DNA from: Selaginella tamariscina
Lineage: Eukaryota > Streptophyta > Lycopodiopsida > Selaginellales > Selaginellaceae
NCBI GenBank assembly: GCA_003024785.1
Contig: PUQB01000837.1
Location: 25,200 to 89,199 of the forward strand
Direction: 5' to 3'
Length of the DNA: 64,000 nt
Shown here: piece by piece, positions 23,067 through 35,780 of the stretch
How positions within the stretch are numbered: the stretch's first letter is position 1
Layout of the letters: every line of letters begins with the position of its first letter
Position numbers and translations under genes: made by a program
The notes under the pieces: generated by a model
Told to the model about the DNA's origin: nothing
The model's database searches: none
Seen by the model: only the letters and a program-made list of their open reading frames with translations

Positions 23067-23149
23067 TTCATACATACACATGCGCGTGTACGAGTTAAAA
23101 TAAGTTGTTAAACTATATATAAACAAACTTACTATCAGCACTAAGAGAC

Positions 23150-23687
23150 CTATAAGTTAAAGATACTCCCCTGTAACTCAAGCACATGCGAGGAGAAGAA
23201 AGCTCCCAAGAGGCAGAAAACCATAACCAACATAGCGATAAAGTTCCCTTCTCGAATAACACTCTTCAAAGTCCCTAAGAAAATCTCCCTTGCAAGCTTG
23301 TTTCCGTCCTGTATCACAAGCTCTCTTCTCGCCAGTCCCCTGCTGCACACATAGTCAAATATGAGTGCAGTCGTCCAGGTGAGGATCATGGTTGGGATGA
23401 GGAACAAGAACAATGAGACAATTGTAAGGACCCACTTCGACCCCGACGAGGCACGCGAACTGCAACGGAGACAATTTCTGCGTCGCTTTGAAAAATGCAT
23501 CCATTTTGAGGAACCAGCTGAACTTGAGTATGAGGAATGTGGCCCAGACGAAGGCAATTCCAACCGCAGCTACGCTTCCTAACCACGTTAATCGTACCTT
23601 GGAAGATGTAAACGGTCCAAGAGTCGAAAGAGGAGGCCCATCTGTTGAGTCCGGTGAAGAAGATGATGATTCATTATTCTTGTCCAT
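23150..23687 (-). CDS. Small multi-pass membrane protein, unknown function
   Basis: Single-exon gene convergent with the P450. It starts at 23687 with a Ser/Asp-rich head (MDKNNESSSSSPDSTDGPP). Hydrophobic segments follow: WLGSVAAVGIAFVWATFLIL, TIVSLFLFLIPTMILTWTTA and FIAMLVMVFCLLGAFFS. Between the last two is a charged loop, RGLARRELVIQDGNKLAREI. The total is about 175-180 residues if a single base shift near 23420-23460 is a consensus error. Otherwise the first frame stops after a non-hydrophobic tail. I do not recognise the family. Plastid or mitochondrial inner-membrane localisation is possible but unsupported. Confidence 0.6.
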
Positions 23688-24072
23688 TTAAACAGAAACA
23701 AAAACCCTCTGTTGCCAGTCACGTACACAGACAAAAACCCCTCGATTAATCACTCACCTGATCAAACTTGTGCATATATGCAGCCATATCAATGCCCTAC
23801 ACGATGAGCAGTGAAACCATGTCCTCCTTCCTCGTGTATGTTCCTCATTGGCGGCCTTTCACGTCGCTCCTCCAACCGTTGGATCCAAGAAACCCTAGAG
23901 CTAATTTTAATCGGACCCGGAAAGCCACTTGGCTTAATGAGTCTAAAATTTAGGGCTGGAAATCTTATGATGAGTCTATGTTGAGTCTATTTTAATAAAA
24001 CATCTATTGCTGACGTGGATAGCCACGTGGCTTAATGAGTTTTTAAAATTTAGGGCTCTTGGCGACGATCAT
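23688..24072. other. Divergent promoter region with duplicated phrase
   Basis: Lies between two divergently transcribed genes. It contains aaaccctag near 23889 and caaaaaccc near 23698 and 23733 (telo-box-like). It also has a duplicated phrase, ccac(t/g)tggcttaatgagt...aaatttagggct, near 23925-23955 and 24025-24057. Confidence 0.5.
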
Positions 24073-25534
24073 ATGGCAATCGGGGCGCTGCTGAGCAGCA
24101 GCAGGCCAGGAGCAGCTGTTACAACACTCTCAATCCAAAAATCAAGTCCGTCTTGCCACATTTCCACATTATTCAACACTAGAAAGAAGAGCTGCGCAAC
24201 AGCCAAGTCAGCATCCACCTCACCTCCTTCTCCACCCGATTCTCTCAGCGATGTAGTATGGCCATCGGTGGGTACGTGCACAAATTCTTTCTTTGTTGTT
24301 CGTATTTCTTGTTGGAAATTCATATTAGGGGCTTTCGCGGCTATGGCAGTGATGAGCCAAGTCGACAAGCGTCTACAGCATAAGGGCTCACATTCCTCAT
24401 TGCCCCGTTTGGTGCTGTCTGTTGTGTCCTCTTTGCTACTCCAAATGCTCCGGCTGCTCGTGTAAGCTAATATATACTTTGTCTCTTCACTACCTCCATA
24501 AGCCACTACCTTCTTATACATACAAGTCAAAAGCTTCATTGTTAATTATCACTAATCAAGTTAAAACTCTCTACACTTCTTACAGAGATATAATGTTTTA
24601 ATGGCACATATGGGTTGTGCATTGATTGGTGTACTAGCTCTCGCTGCATTTGGACCGGGTTGGATAGCAAGAAGCGTTGCTCTTGCGGCTTCGGTTGCAT
24701 AATGGAGTTTACCAAATGCCTTCATCCTCCAGGTTGGTTCCAAGCATATAATCAAACACTATATAATATATATTGTGTGTGTGTGTGTGTGTGTTTTAAT
24801 CACAAAGCTCCCCCATATACATGTGTTTTATACAGACCTGTTTATACGTAGTGTACAATACACAACTAGCATAGCAACTTGAGGATCGTATAAATATATA
24901 GACATATTACCCATCTAAATGACGAGTTTAACATTACTTAACAATTAAAAAATAATTTGTCTTGCAAGTAAATATAAAAATAAAGATTAAATCTGTATTT
25001 ATTAACATAACACACACAAAAGAACCATTAGTGAAAATGAATTGACCATTATATTGGCTACAAATCAAACTGCAAGTGAAAAAAGAAAAAAAGTACACAC
25101 ACACACACACATGTGTGTGTGTGTGTATATTATATATATATATTTGTCCTTCCATTGTGCAGCCGCAGGTTTGCCTCTTCTATTTATTGATGCACCAAAA
25201 TTCCATCATCTACAATGGTGGTACATCTTGTTCCCAGGCGCAATAGGTTGTATTTTGCTGCTTCTACTGGTATGCTATATATATGTATATTTAATTATAT
25301 ATCACCCCATTCGTGTGTGGTGTAGAGAGAATCCGCGTGCCCTTTATATGTATCTATGCATCTCTGTATGAACTTATAAGCACAGGCATACACATACTTG
25401 TTAAAGACTAAAAAAGGGGAGTTTTAAGTAGCAACACTCTACACACACGTTATCATAATACATTATAACTAAATGGATTTTGGTTCATGCAGCAAGAGGC
25501 TGTGGTGTTCCTAAAGAAAAACGCAAAATTCTAA
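24073..25534 (+). CDS. HPP-family integral membrane protein (plastid nitrite-transporter type)
   Basis: Exons 24073-24461, 24586-24732, 25163-25269 and 25493-25534. The N terminus is Ser/Thr-rich and acid-poor (MAIGALLSSSRPGAAVTTLS), as for a plastid transit peptide. The hydrophobic HPP core follows: GAFAAMAVMSQVDKRLQ, IAPFGAVCCVLFATPNAPAA, NVLMAHMGCALIGVLALAAF and the signature MEFTKCLHPP followed by AGLPLLFIDAPKFHHLQWWY. The end is a last membrane helix and QEAVVFLKKNAKF. Arabidopsis members of this family are chloroplast-envelope nitrite transporters; that role is inferred here. Exons sum to 685 nt. Two missing bases, one in a t-run at the loop before IAPFG (ttt read as tt) and one before MEFTK, would account for both frame breaks. 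Intron 2, 430 nt, carries AC/GT and TA tracts. Confidence 0.87.
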
Positions 25535-26262
25535 ATGCACTTGTAAATGACGAACCAGATCATGGTTCATAAACCATGTTTTCATGAAATAAACGATCGC
25601 ATGATTCTCAAAAACATGTATATATCTTGTCTTCCTTGTCAGACTACACATTAAAGTATTTAAGTGCTCACCGGATATGGCTACGCCGGACACCGAACCA
25701 ATGCTTATACACCCAAATCCGACGCCCCCATGTCCACCATATCGGACCTTTTAAGACACGCCTCTTACGCTTCTTTGACCGCTCCTTAACTACATAAAAG
25801 AACAAGTTAGCATACATCGTCTATATGTACAGTGCATATGCAGGAAGCATACAAAAACCAAGTTTAAAATAGTTTAGTGCAGGACAAGCATGGTTGAAAA
25901 ACTGGAGCAACAAGTTTTGGATCCAAATGTAATATACACAAAGAAAAAAGGGGTCTGGCATTTATCACCTTAATAATCTTCGGTTTAAAAAACTGAATGG
26001 TTAACGGCCGTTATCTAGACGGAGTTTCTTCCATTGCCGTCATGCATTAGGCTCTGCACGGAGCCAAACGTAAATAAAGGGGCAGCAAACAAGAAAGAGA
26101 GATATATATGTACTCTATAAGCATTGTGATCTACACACGAGTTGGAAGCCAGAATCTGATACGTTGGTTAAGTCTACGCTCTCCCAGCCACAGTCTGTGA
26201 ACCAGACAAGCTGACTAAGGGTCTTAAAAAGAACAGAGAAGTAGCGATGGTCATTGTGGTAA
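25535..26262. other. Intergenic between convergent HPP and HDA15-like genes
   Basis: No recognised gene. It holds the 3' UTRs of both genes. A short Met/Leu-rich ORF on the minus strand at 25511-25693 has no family features. Confidence 0.4.
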
Positions 26263-26956
26263 TTATCCTTGAAATCTTAGCTTGCTACAATTTCTAACAA
26301 GTTTACCTTTGAATTGCATATGCTGGGAGGTAAACCTCAGGAAGGACAAAGCCGACCAGTAACGAGTCTGTATGTCAAAAACATCCATGATCGCAGCTAA
26401 CGCAGCTTCACTCGGTTGAGGATCCTTCATAGTCTCTGGCTCTTCCCCACGGAGAACCTACAAACAAGTAATGAAGCCGTGTAAGTCATACATTTCGACA
26501 TCTACATTACGTAGACACGAATGGTTAGAGAGAGACACCTTGAATACTGCTGTGGCTGAGGCAGAAATAGATCTTAAGTTGTAACTGAAACAGAACAATT
26601 AGCACTGAAACTACTATGTTTAAACTTGACAATTAGCACCAATACATACCCGCCTTCCAAAACTACAAGGAGCTTCCCACCAGAAACAGAACTCAGCATG
26701 TGTGTCATTTGAGCATATCCAGCTGGTGTCACCTGCAGAATTGAGGAAAGCACTTGAATCTTAACTTTAAATTTGCAATATTGGACATACTTACTCTGCT
26801 GTGTGTGCATTACCACTAATATTCTGATTACATACGTACCTTACACCCTCCAAAGGATCACCATCTGCTGCGTCAAAACCAGCTGATATGATGGTGATCT
26901 CGGGCTCAAACTGCTTTGCTACAGAATAAATAACTCAATTGGGTCAGCATTCCATA

Positions 26957-26994
<38 letters not shown>

Positions 26995-28023
26995 CCTATT
27001 GGAAGAACATATGTTCAAACGCCACAACGTAATCATTGTCGCCAATTCCAGCACATGGCCACGGTATATTCACTGAAAATCCTTCTCCAGGACCTCTCCC
27101 ACCTGCAAGATTTGTGAGTGTGTAATATGGTACATGATCATGTATATGTGCATACACATACGTACGGAATAAACAGTTTTTACCTCATCCGCAGCTCCTG
27201 TTCCTGGGTAAAACGCTCCACCTTCGTGCCGGTGAACGGAAATATATAGAACCTGCATAAATTTGCAAATTATAAACAGCACTGATGATCTGAAAACAGA
27301 AAACTTACAGAGGGATCACGTTCAAAGATCTCCTGTGTTCCATTACCATGATGAACATCCTGAATATAAACAAGAGGATTAAAAACACACACAGATGTTA
27401 TTTGTATGTCTTGTGTACGCACCCAGTCTATGATTAGAACTTTTTTGGCACCAGCAGCTTGAGCTGCCTTAGCAGCTATGCATGCATTATTATGCAAGCA
27501 AAATCCCATGGGTTTCACACTCTCTGCATGATGCCCAGGTGGTCTTACCTGCAAGATGAAAGAATAATGAGGGTGCTAAAATTTAATAAAACATGTACTG
27601 ACCATTGCAAAACCATTGTCCACCTGAGCCGTCAAGATTGCAGAGGCTAAATCTGCACAAATGCCTGCAGCTAGCCTAGCTGCTAGTGCCGACTGTGGGT
27701 TTGCGTAAGTGTCTTGAGTGAAGTAGCTGGAACAAAACAAAAGAAAAACGACATAAGCGTCACCACCAAAGTATATTGAACGATGTACCTAGATTCAAAG
27801 CTTGATGAAGCTTCCACAAGATCCACATGATCGTGCGTATGGACCTGGCAAGACACGTTATATATAAATTTCATTATAACAAACTATAAGAATTTTACAA
27901 AGCAGAAATAAACACAACTAACACGGGAATGAAAACCGTTTCTCTCTCTGCGTCTGTGTTTGTTTGATCTATATATGATTTATGTTATATAACATTTCAT
28001 GAGCTTATGCATTTTAGTCTCGC

Positions 28024-28066
<43 letters not shown>

Positions 28067-29255
28067 GTATACATCCTAGTGTAACCTGCATAGAAGTGTG
28101 AAGTATAGCTAGCGGTAATAGGTCTCTATTTATGGCATATTATGATTAATGATACAAAAGACAAACGATATAAGATCATTTAATACAACTTGTCCACAGT
28201 ATAGAAAACATGCATCACACACAAGTAATACTAGAAAAGTATTAACATTTAGTAATGTTGTGGTATATTATGAAGACGTACTGTCTCGAGTTCGGCACGA
28301 GTGATTCTCTTGCAGGTATCGTGACGCATCCCTCCGGATACAGGCCTACATTCCAAATACAAGGGAATTAAGAGTGACCTTTAGTAATCTTGATGCAGAC
28401 CGGCTGCTGTAAGGCCCGAAAGTATTGCTCTTAGACGATCTGGCCTCTCTGGATGAGGATGGGGTTTCGGTTGCTCCTGTAACCATGTTCATTTAATAAG
28501 CAGACTCAAACTACATTAACAAACTCTTACATCGCAATGTAAGAGCATTCGTTCATCATAACCCACTGCGGTTCTGTTCACCATAACCCGCTTCACAGGC
28601 TTCGCATCGTTTTCTGAAACACCAGTTGCTCGATTAAACTAGAGGAAATGCAGTTTTAAAACGTATATTTAAATAGTGCATATATCTAAGATATACTTAT
28701 ACATTATACAGTAGGATTCAATGTAATGATATGAACCATGGAATGCAGGTTATAAACATGTCGTCTAAATAAAATGTGGTATGTTTTAAATAAGTTCGAG
28801 TTAAAAATACAAGTTATTGAAGTTTGTTCGATCAGAATGAGATATTTTACCGGTGTTCCCAACTGGGTATAAGGCAGGAGCGAAGTGACCTTGTTTCAGA
28901 ATCCCGGAGTCCCGGTGTTCTCCGCATAACTATATAGAAAATGCATGAGGACAAAAAGAGGAAATGCAACCGGCGAGCTTACCCTGCAATGAGTATTTTT
29001 CGGCATTGTACAGTTGATACAGAACCATTTCTGTGCCTCAATCTTATCCGGCTTCCAATCCTCGTCTTCATCCTCATCTTCGTCCCAATCCCTATGCATA
29101 AAATCTTCATACAGCTGCTCGCTTGGAGACAAGAAATTCGACTCACGAACACGATCATCGATCTGCATCTCACCCAAGCTCACACCTTTCGTGGAATCCG
29201 TAGGACTGCAGCTCGCGCCGTTATTGAATCGATCGCTGTCCATGTCCAGCGCCAT
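26263..29255 (-). CDS. Class II histone deacetylase, HDA15-like, with RanBP2-type zinc finger
   Basis: Zn-dependent nuclear lysine deacetylase. Fifteen GT-AG exons: 28983-29255, 28851-28929, 28531-28613, 28401-28476, 28282-28345, 27789-27844, 27603-27726, 27423-27548, 27309-27359, 27184-27253, 26996-27102, 26840-26918, 26650-26732, 26539-26584 and 26263-26457, about 504 residues. The head has an acidic run ([10 protein letters not shown]) and a zinc finger with spacing W-x-C-x2-C-x8-C-x2-C ([19 protein letters not shown]), as in Arabidopsis HDA15. The deacetylase domain follows: [30 protein letters not shown], the catalytic HH in [16 protein letters not shown], the metal-binding [38 protein letters not shown], and LEGGYNLRSI. 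All metal and catalytic residues I can check are present. Single-base losses occur in exon 5 (gaaatc read as gaatc) and twice in exon 11 (gagggt read as gaggt; atggtt read as atgtt). A telo-box-like aaccctaa lies about 40 nt upstream of the start. Confidence 0.93.
28025..28064. repeat. (GA)n microsatellite in an HDA15-like intron
   Basis: About 40 nt of pure GA. A second GA tract at 26957-26995 abuts the donor site of exon 11, so the tract itself forms the start of that intron (on the minus strand, gtctctctct). Confidence 0.95.
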
Positions 29256-29504
29256 AGCCTTCCCGCTTCCTCTTCGCCTTTACTAATAAAACTGATAACC
29301 CTAATCTCCCGTGCCCAAATTATGTACTAAACTACTGGTCCTAAACTTGACGTGGCCACATGGCCCAAGTACGTTTGAATTTTGAATTCCAATTCAAATA
29401 TTTCCGTCCGGAACTATCACGCACACACACACACAAATCTCAGGTGACAATGACAAATTATCATTGTTAAAACATGTTCCGTATTGTAAATGCGGCTAAA
29501 TGCA

Positions 29505-29508
<4 letters not shown>

Positions 29509-29551
<43 letters not shown>

Positions 29552-29553
29552 TA

Positions 29554-29598
<45 letters not shown>
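29509..29598. repeat. (AT)n microsatellite
   Basis: About 90 nt of nearly uninterrupted alternating AT, marking the edge between the gene-dense part and the AT-rich repeat interval. Confidence 0.95.
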
Positions 29599-29599
<1 letters not shown>

Positions 29600-29601
<2 letters not shown>

Positions 29602-32600
29602 GTCTATATGAATAAATTGTTACTGTATATTTATAGGCAAACTTCTATTATCAAGTTTATTATAAAATAAAAAAATTATTTATATAAGAACTTATACTTA
29701 ATAAAACTTTAAAAATAAAACTATATTGATGTTCTTGCTTTTAATATAAAGATATTTTTAATAAAAGTGTGATGTTAAATAATTTTGCAAGCTTTTATGT
29801 GTTATTACATAAATTAAACATCTCAAAATGGTAAAATCATTCTTTTATCAACATACTTTTAAGTCTTCATTTGTGTTATCATAGTTATAGTCTTTCTATT
29901 ATGCTTTTAAACTCTAATATAATCACATTTTGGAAATAGATTATTTTGAATATTATGATCATAATCTTTCATTTTATTTCAAATTTACTTCATTGAATTA
30001 ATTTCAAATATAAATTTTAATTATCATTATGGACTTCAAATACTTCTATAATAATAATAAAATACATTAATCATTGCTTTTAGTATAATACATATGCACA
30101 AAGAGGTGTAATTAAAATTGTCTAAAGTTCTTTATGTGATGGATCTTCGGAATATATTAAGTTAATGTTAATATCATAATAACCTTAAGAATGAATATTT
30201 TATGTCAAAATAGAAAAGAATATGTTGATTGGTTTTACTCAATTTGGTTTGATCTTTTAAACCATAATTTGAAATTTACTAAACATATTTGAAATATCTA
30301 AGAATATTTTAAAATATTTAATAAAAAAACATATAAGCATAAAAGAATAAATAATCCATGTATCAATGTTCCAATTCTAAATTGTATAATGGTCACGAAG
30401 TGTTAAACCTTTGACAAGTAAGGTAAATATGTGATTATTAATTTTTTAACAAAATTTATGATTTGGGGGTAATGAATTTCATGAGAGTTTGAATTATCTT
30501 ATATATACTATCCATTATATATATTTGCATATGCATAATGTCATTTGTCAATACATATATAATATTATAATGATATATATTTATACAAATAATGCAACAC
30601 ACACACACACAAACACATATATTGAGCATGATACTCTATAATTCTTCACTTTTTACCTATTGTGTATTGCATTGTTATTTTTCTTTTCTGTATTTGTACC
30701 ATACTCTCGAGAGTTCACTATACAAGGTAGTGTAAAGTATTTATATGCACATTGAAGGTTTTTTACTTATTAAAAAGTATGGTATGGAGTACTGTAGGGT
30801 GTATAAAATTATATATGTGGGTATGATATCCTAGGAGGTGTACAATATTGTTATGTAAGGTATAATATTGAATAGGCATAGATAATTCAAGAAAATTTGG
30901 ACATGACATATAGATTTTACAAGTTAATTTATTGTTAATGTGAGAATGAATACTATTATTATTTTTTAAATTTTTATTTTTTCTCTTTATATAGCTTTAA
31001 ATAAATGTATAATTAATTTTTTTTAATATAAATTCCATATGAAGTATCGTAAGGGTATACTTTCGATAAACTTATACTTGGTATGTAAGGGATTTAATAA
31101 TTTAGTAACAAATGCAAATGACATATATAATATTATATAAGTGAACATAGACCATACTTTAATATTTTATATTATTATTATTATGTCGTTGTTGTTATTA
31201 TATAGACTCTTTTATAATTATTTATGCATTATTTAATAATAACTATAAATATAATATGTAATTAATCATATTCTTTTACAACAATATTTATATATACATA
31301 TATACATGTAAATGAAACTCAATTATTTAAGAAAATTACCAATAAATATAAAGATATACACAAATTATACATGTGCATATCCTTGCCCTAAGATTTGATA
31401 TGTTAATAGTTTATAAACTATTAACTTACTAAGACACAAGGGAAACAATGCAAAAACATTCGTAAAAATTGACTTGCACCTCATGTGTAAATGTTGTAGC
31501 TTAAATATTATCAATATAATCACTTATTCTTTTTGAATAAACGGTTTAATACTTATGTATTTCGCTTTATTGAATATAATCATTTTTATATGGTGTATTT
31601 AATATGTATGTCATGTGCAACATGTTTATCTAAGTCAAGTGGTTGTGAATAATTATTTTTGACTTGCTAGTCATTGAAAACTAAATTTTTATTTAATATG
31701 AGCACACCAGGTTTTGTTGTAAGGATTGATGGTCACAATTAGGAGTCAAAATAAGAATATAATCACAAAATAAAAAAACTCTAAAAGTAAGAGGAAACAT
31801 AATAGATCAACCAAAGTTATAATTCCCTCTCAAGAAAGAATTCTTTAAGTTCCTACATTACATAGATTTCAACAATTTTAATCTTCAAGCTTTTCTCAAA
31901 TAGTATTATCTTCTTTAATTTAATTTGTCGATTGTTGTTGTTTTGCCAAATTAAGTCAAGGTATTCCATTTCATTTGTCCACTTGGTATTTAAATTAGTG
32001 GCTTTTTAACATGCACAACTTCACTTGAATAGAACACAAACTAGTATAGACTCTTAACGACCTGTGAAGCATGTAACAAAAAGCTTCTTATGCTTATTAA
32101 AGACTCAACTAGAAGCAATAATAGTTAAATGTGTGATATCTTTAAAGTAGGAGTAAAACAACATATTTCAACACCCTTTTTACTAAAGAACCTTATACAA
32201 GACAATTGCGTTCAAAGAAGATGAAACCCCAATGGTGGACATTGTGAAGGAGTGGGATAGCAATGAATTATTAAAGTTCTTTTGTATAAAATTTTTAAAG
32301 TTATTCAACCTTGTGTAAAAGATCTAATATAAAAAAAATTTAATCTCATATGAAAACACACATGTATTTATAAAATCCAATTATTTCTACCATGAAGTTT
32401 GAAAATGTCACACTAATTTTTTGTAAGGTTAGAGATAGAAAAGAGCTTACAATACCAGCCACCAAAATGTTCATTAGCAAAAATATGCTACTCACGTGTT
32501 TGTATGGTAATTTTTGAAACAATTATTAAAAAAGAAAATGACGAGCCAATTACTTATTAATGGCAATTGTGTGGCTTTTTGAATAAGTAAGGGGGATAAT

Positions 32601-34124
32601 TACTGTAAACAAGATTTAAAACAAGCTAATTAGTGAAGAATCATTAGATATGAGTTGTTAAATGTATGAAATGTGTTTGTGTATGATATATTTCCTTATG
32701 TATGTGGTATGCTTAATGCATATACTTTATATTAGAGTGTATGTAATCAATTTTGTACTAGTATTGAACATAGATGTAAATAAATAACATAAGTAAAATT
32801 GTTATTTTAATGTAAAATTTATGATATAATTTAGCTCCTTATTTGTGTATGCAGCTCATCAAAGTTGCTCATGAGTGTGAAATGTTAAGCTTAAACATTG
32901 AACATGATAGTGGAGATCCAAAAATACAAACTCTACATGATGCATTTTGTATAGGTGGACATTCGTATAAGTGAAATGAACTATTTATTTAAATAAACAT
33001 GTTTTAATAACTATTAATTTGTGCATTTTATAATTAAAAAATTATATTTTAAAATGAACTTGATTAATAATTTAATAAAATATTATAATTTTAAAAAAAT
33101 ATATTCTATTTAGAATAAACATGGTAAATTCCATACTGACTTTTATGCATATGTGGTAATAAATGTGATGTGGCAAATATAATTGCTTTTGTACATCCTA
33201 TTTAAAGAAATGAAATGAAACAATAAAATTTATAACATTATACTATAGTTTCTAAAAGAATGAACTATGTAATAAAAATAAATAAAATATTAGCATTTCC
33301 AACTACATCATTCCACTATAACAAGTAACTTAGTATATCTTCATGTAAAAACTTAATAAAGTTTTGTACCAAGTTAATAACCAATTATATTTTCATTTAA
33401 TTTAGTATTTTATATAAATTAACTTATTTAGTAGACAAAGTGACTATTTTGGGTTCCTAAGCACTTGAAAATCAATAATGTTGAATAAAACATGTATGTT
33501 CTTTAATTTTTTGGTGTCAAATTATAATTAAACTTAAAGGTAATTATTTACCATTCATCAAATTAATAAATAATTGTATATGGGGTGACAAAGTGGCAAC
33601 CTTTTTCTTGTTAAAAATATTGATCTTGAATTTCTTAAATGTCACGTGAAGAAGACGAAGGTGAAGGAGGAGATGAGGTGAAAAAATAGAGTGCACACCT
33701 TGCACGTTCAAATTAAATTTACCAATTCGAGTGGCGAAGACCCAAAATAACTAAAGAATCATCGATATAAGAGATGAGTTTACCAATAATTCAAGTAACG
33801 AAAGATTCAAAATAACTTGAGAATTAAATGTTATATTAAAAAAAATATCACACTGTCACAAAAACCCCAAAATGATCCGAATCTTTTAAATGGATTTTTG
33901 CTCATTAGTTCCCAAACAAAACAAGAATGTGGACTAAAATGGACTAAATCAAAATTAATAGGATTTTTGGAATAGCTTTTTCAAATAAGAATTTACAATC
34001 TTAGGGTTTTATATGAAAAGTTGTTAATTTAAATAAACTTTTTAATAAATTCAAAGGTTATCAAAATTTAAGTTAAAACAATATAAATATTAAGTACTAA
34101 ATGTTAATTATAAGCATATAAGTT
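29600..34124. other. AT-rich gene-free interval
   Basis: About 4.5 kb of AT-rich sequence with no reading frame of interest and no recognised element ends. G+C is somewhat higher after about 31,600 than before, which suggests old decayed insertions, but none could be named. Confidence 0.5.
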
Positions 34125-35780
34125 TGTTAGAGTTTTAACCCGGAGGGTTACACGTGGCTGCCAAGTGGCCTTTCGGCGTCAATTCCCTGTGTGAGCAACG
34201 CTAAGTCTTCCAAGATAACCCTAAAATTTAACTCAAATGCCTAGTTAACAGAAGACTTAGAGTCCTACCCTAAGTCCCTTGAATGACCATCCTCGAACCC
34301 TAGAGTATAGCCGAGTAGACTTTAGGATCCTATCCCAGTAGACATAAATAGGCTCATGCCCTAACTCCACAAAGGAGATGTGTCTCACACATGCCCCATG
34401 ACAAAGCTAAGGCATCATCACTTATCCCTTGAGGAATCACCCTTATCCGGGAGTACCCCCCTTTAGGACAACAAGGGTACCCTGAAACATGATTAACCCT
34501 AGGGTTTGAGTGGCCAAGCTAATACCTAGACCTAGGGCTAGTATTAGTGAAGACATGAGTGTGCACCATTGGCAAACACGAGTGTTCTGCTAAGCAAACT
34601 CCCTAAGGCTAGGTTTGCATAACTCTAAATACGTGACTTGCAAGTGCTTCACGAATGTCTTTTACTAATAAGCTTAGGTTGTTCAACCCTGGATTTTTAA
34701 GGAGAACACCCCTAGCCAGGTGTGACAAAGACACCTAGTTATGAGACCTAACCTCCTCGGCCGATGCACAAGGCTTAGCACCCTAGTGTGAGCATATGAA
34801 TGCCTTTTGCCAGAGTATCCAACCCCTTAGCGGCAAACTCAAAAAACAACCCAAAGGGCATGCCTCAGGCATTGTATGTGTGACGTCTCCAGTGTCACAT
34901 CTCCATGTGACACTGCATTCCACGATGTGGGTTATCATGCCATAGCCTTAGATTTAAGAGTTGCAAAAGTGCCACAAACATAACTCTTAATGCAACTCTA
35001 GAACTCTTAGTGAATAACTAGGTAACGTGAACCTGTCAAATAAATCCCACACCCACAGTTGGACAAGGACACGAATATGCCTTGCTTGGCCGTGAGTGCT
35101 ACACCAAGCTTGATGTGAGGAGGAGGCTGGAGACAAGCCTCAACCTCTGCCTCTTGAAATGTGCATTTCGACAAGACTTTTAAGCATGAATTCGTCAACG
35201 TTAAGGGTAAGTTCCCTGAAGGTGGAATGTACCTTGTTATTTGGAAGTTAGGGCGGCACAACAGAGGGTTGTGCCTTGATGACACAAGCTAGAGCTGGCA
35301 TTGGGAGAAAGTAAACAAGCTCAATCATGAACCCAGGAACCCTCACTCCTTTATACTACCTTATTTATTGATAGAGCTCCCCCCGTTTTCCTATTTACAT
35401 AAGTGGGCTGGCACAGAATCTCATTCCCAGAGGAAATTTACTTAGTGAGTTAATTAATGACTCATTAACCCCTAAACCTTAACCTAAGGGGTTTAAGGCA
35501 ACCCTAGGGTTAGGTCAACCTAAGGGTGTTTCTACCCATATCCGAGGTACTACCCAAAAACCTAATTGAGGCACGGAAAACCAGGGTAAGAATTTTCTAA
35601 ATAGAAGCTAGCTTCGCCAAAGTTTCTTGCAAATACATAATGACACCCGGCCGGACTCACTAAATATCTAAGTGCACTAAGTGGCCTATTTTTTCTACAC
35701 ATAGGGCTTTTCAACTAGTATAATAGGTAACAACAGTCAACGTCCAAAGTAAAAGGGGAGTCGTAGTAGAAACTATGACA
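34125..35780 (+). mobile_element. Solo LTR of a Ty3/gypsy-type element (family B)
   Basis: Starts tgttagagttttaa and ends aaactatgaca, i.e. TG...CA ends. It is flanked on both sides by taagtt (34119-34124 and 35781-35786), a perfect target-site duplication. It is 1656 bp, of normal G+C in an AT-rich surround, with no internal coding domain. It shares motifs with the LTRs of the chromovirus at 43.6-50.8 kb: gcggcaca, gggttg and accttgatgacacaagc in the middle, and ctaagtgcactaagtggcc plus aggtaacaacagtcaa towards the end. A fossil left by LTR-LTR recombination. Confidence 0.85.

Noticed and set aside
35007-35285. 92-codon minus-strand frame in the solo LTR
   Set aside because: It is inside a non-coding LTR, and a related frame occurs at the same place in the other LTR family because of shared sequence, not because of a protein.
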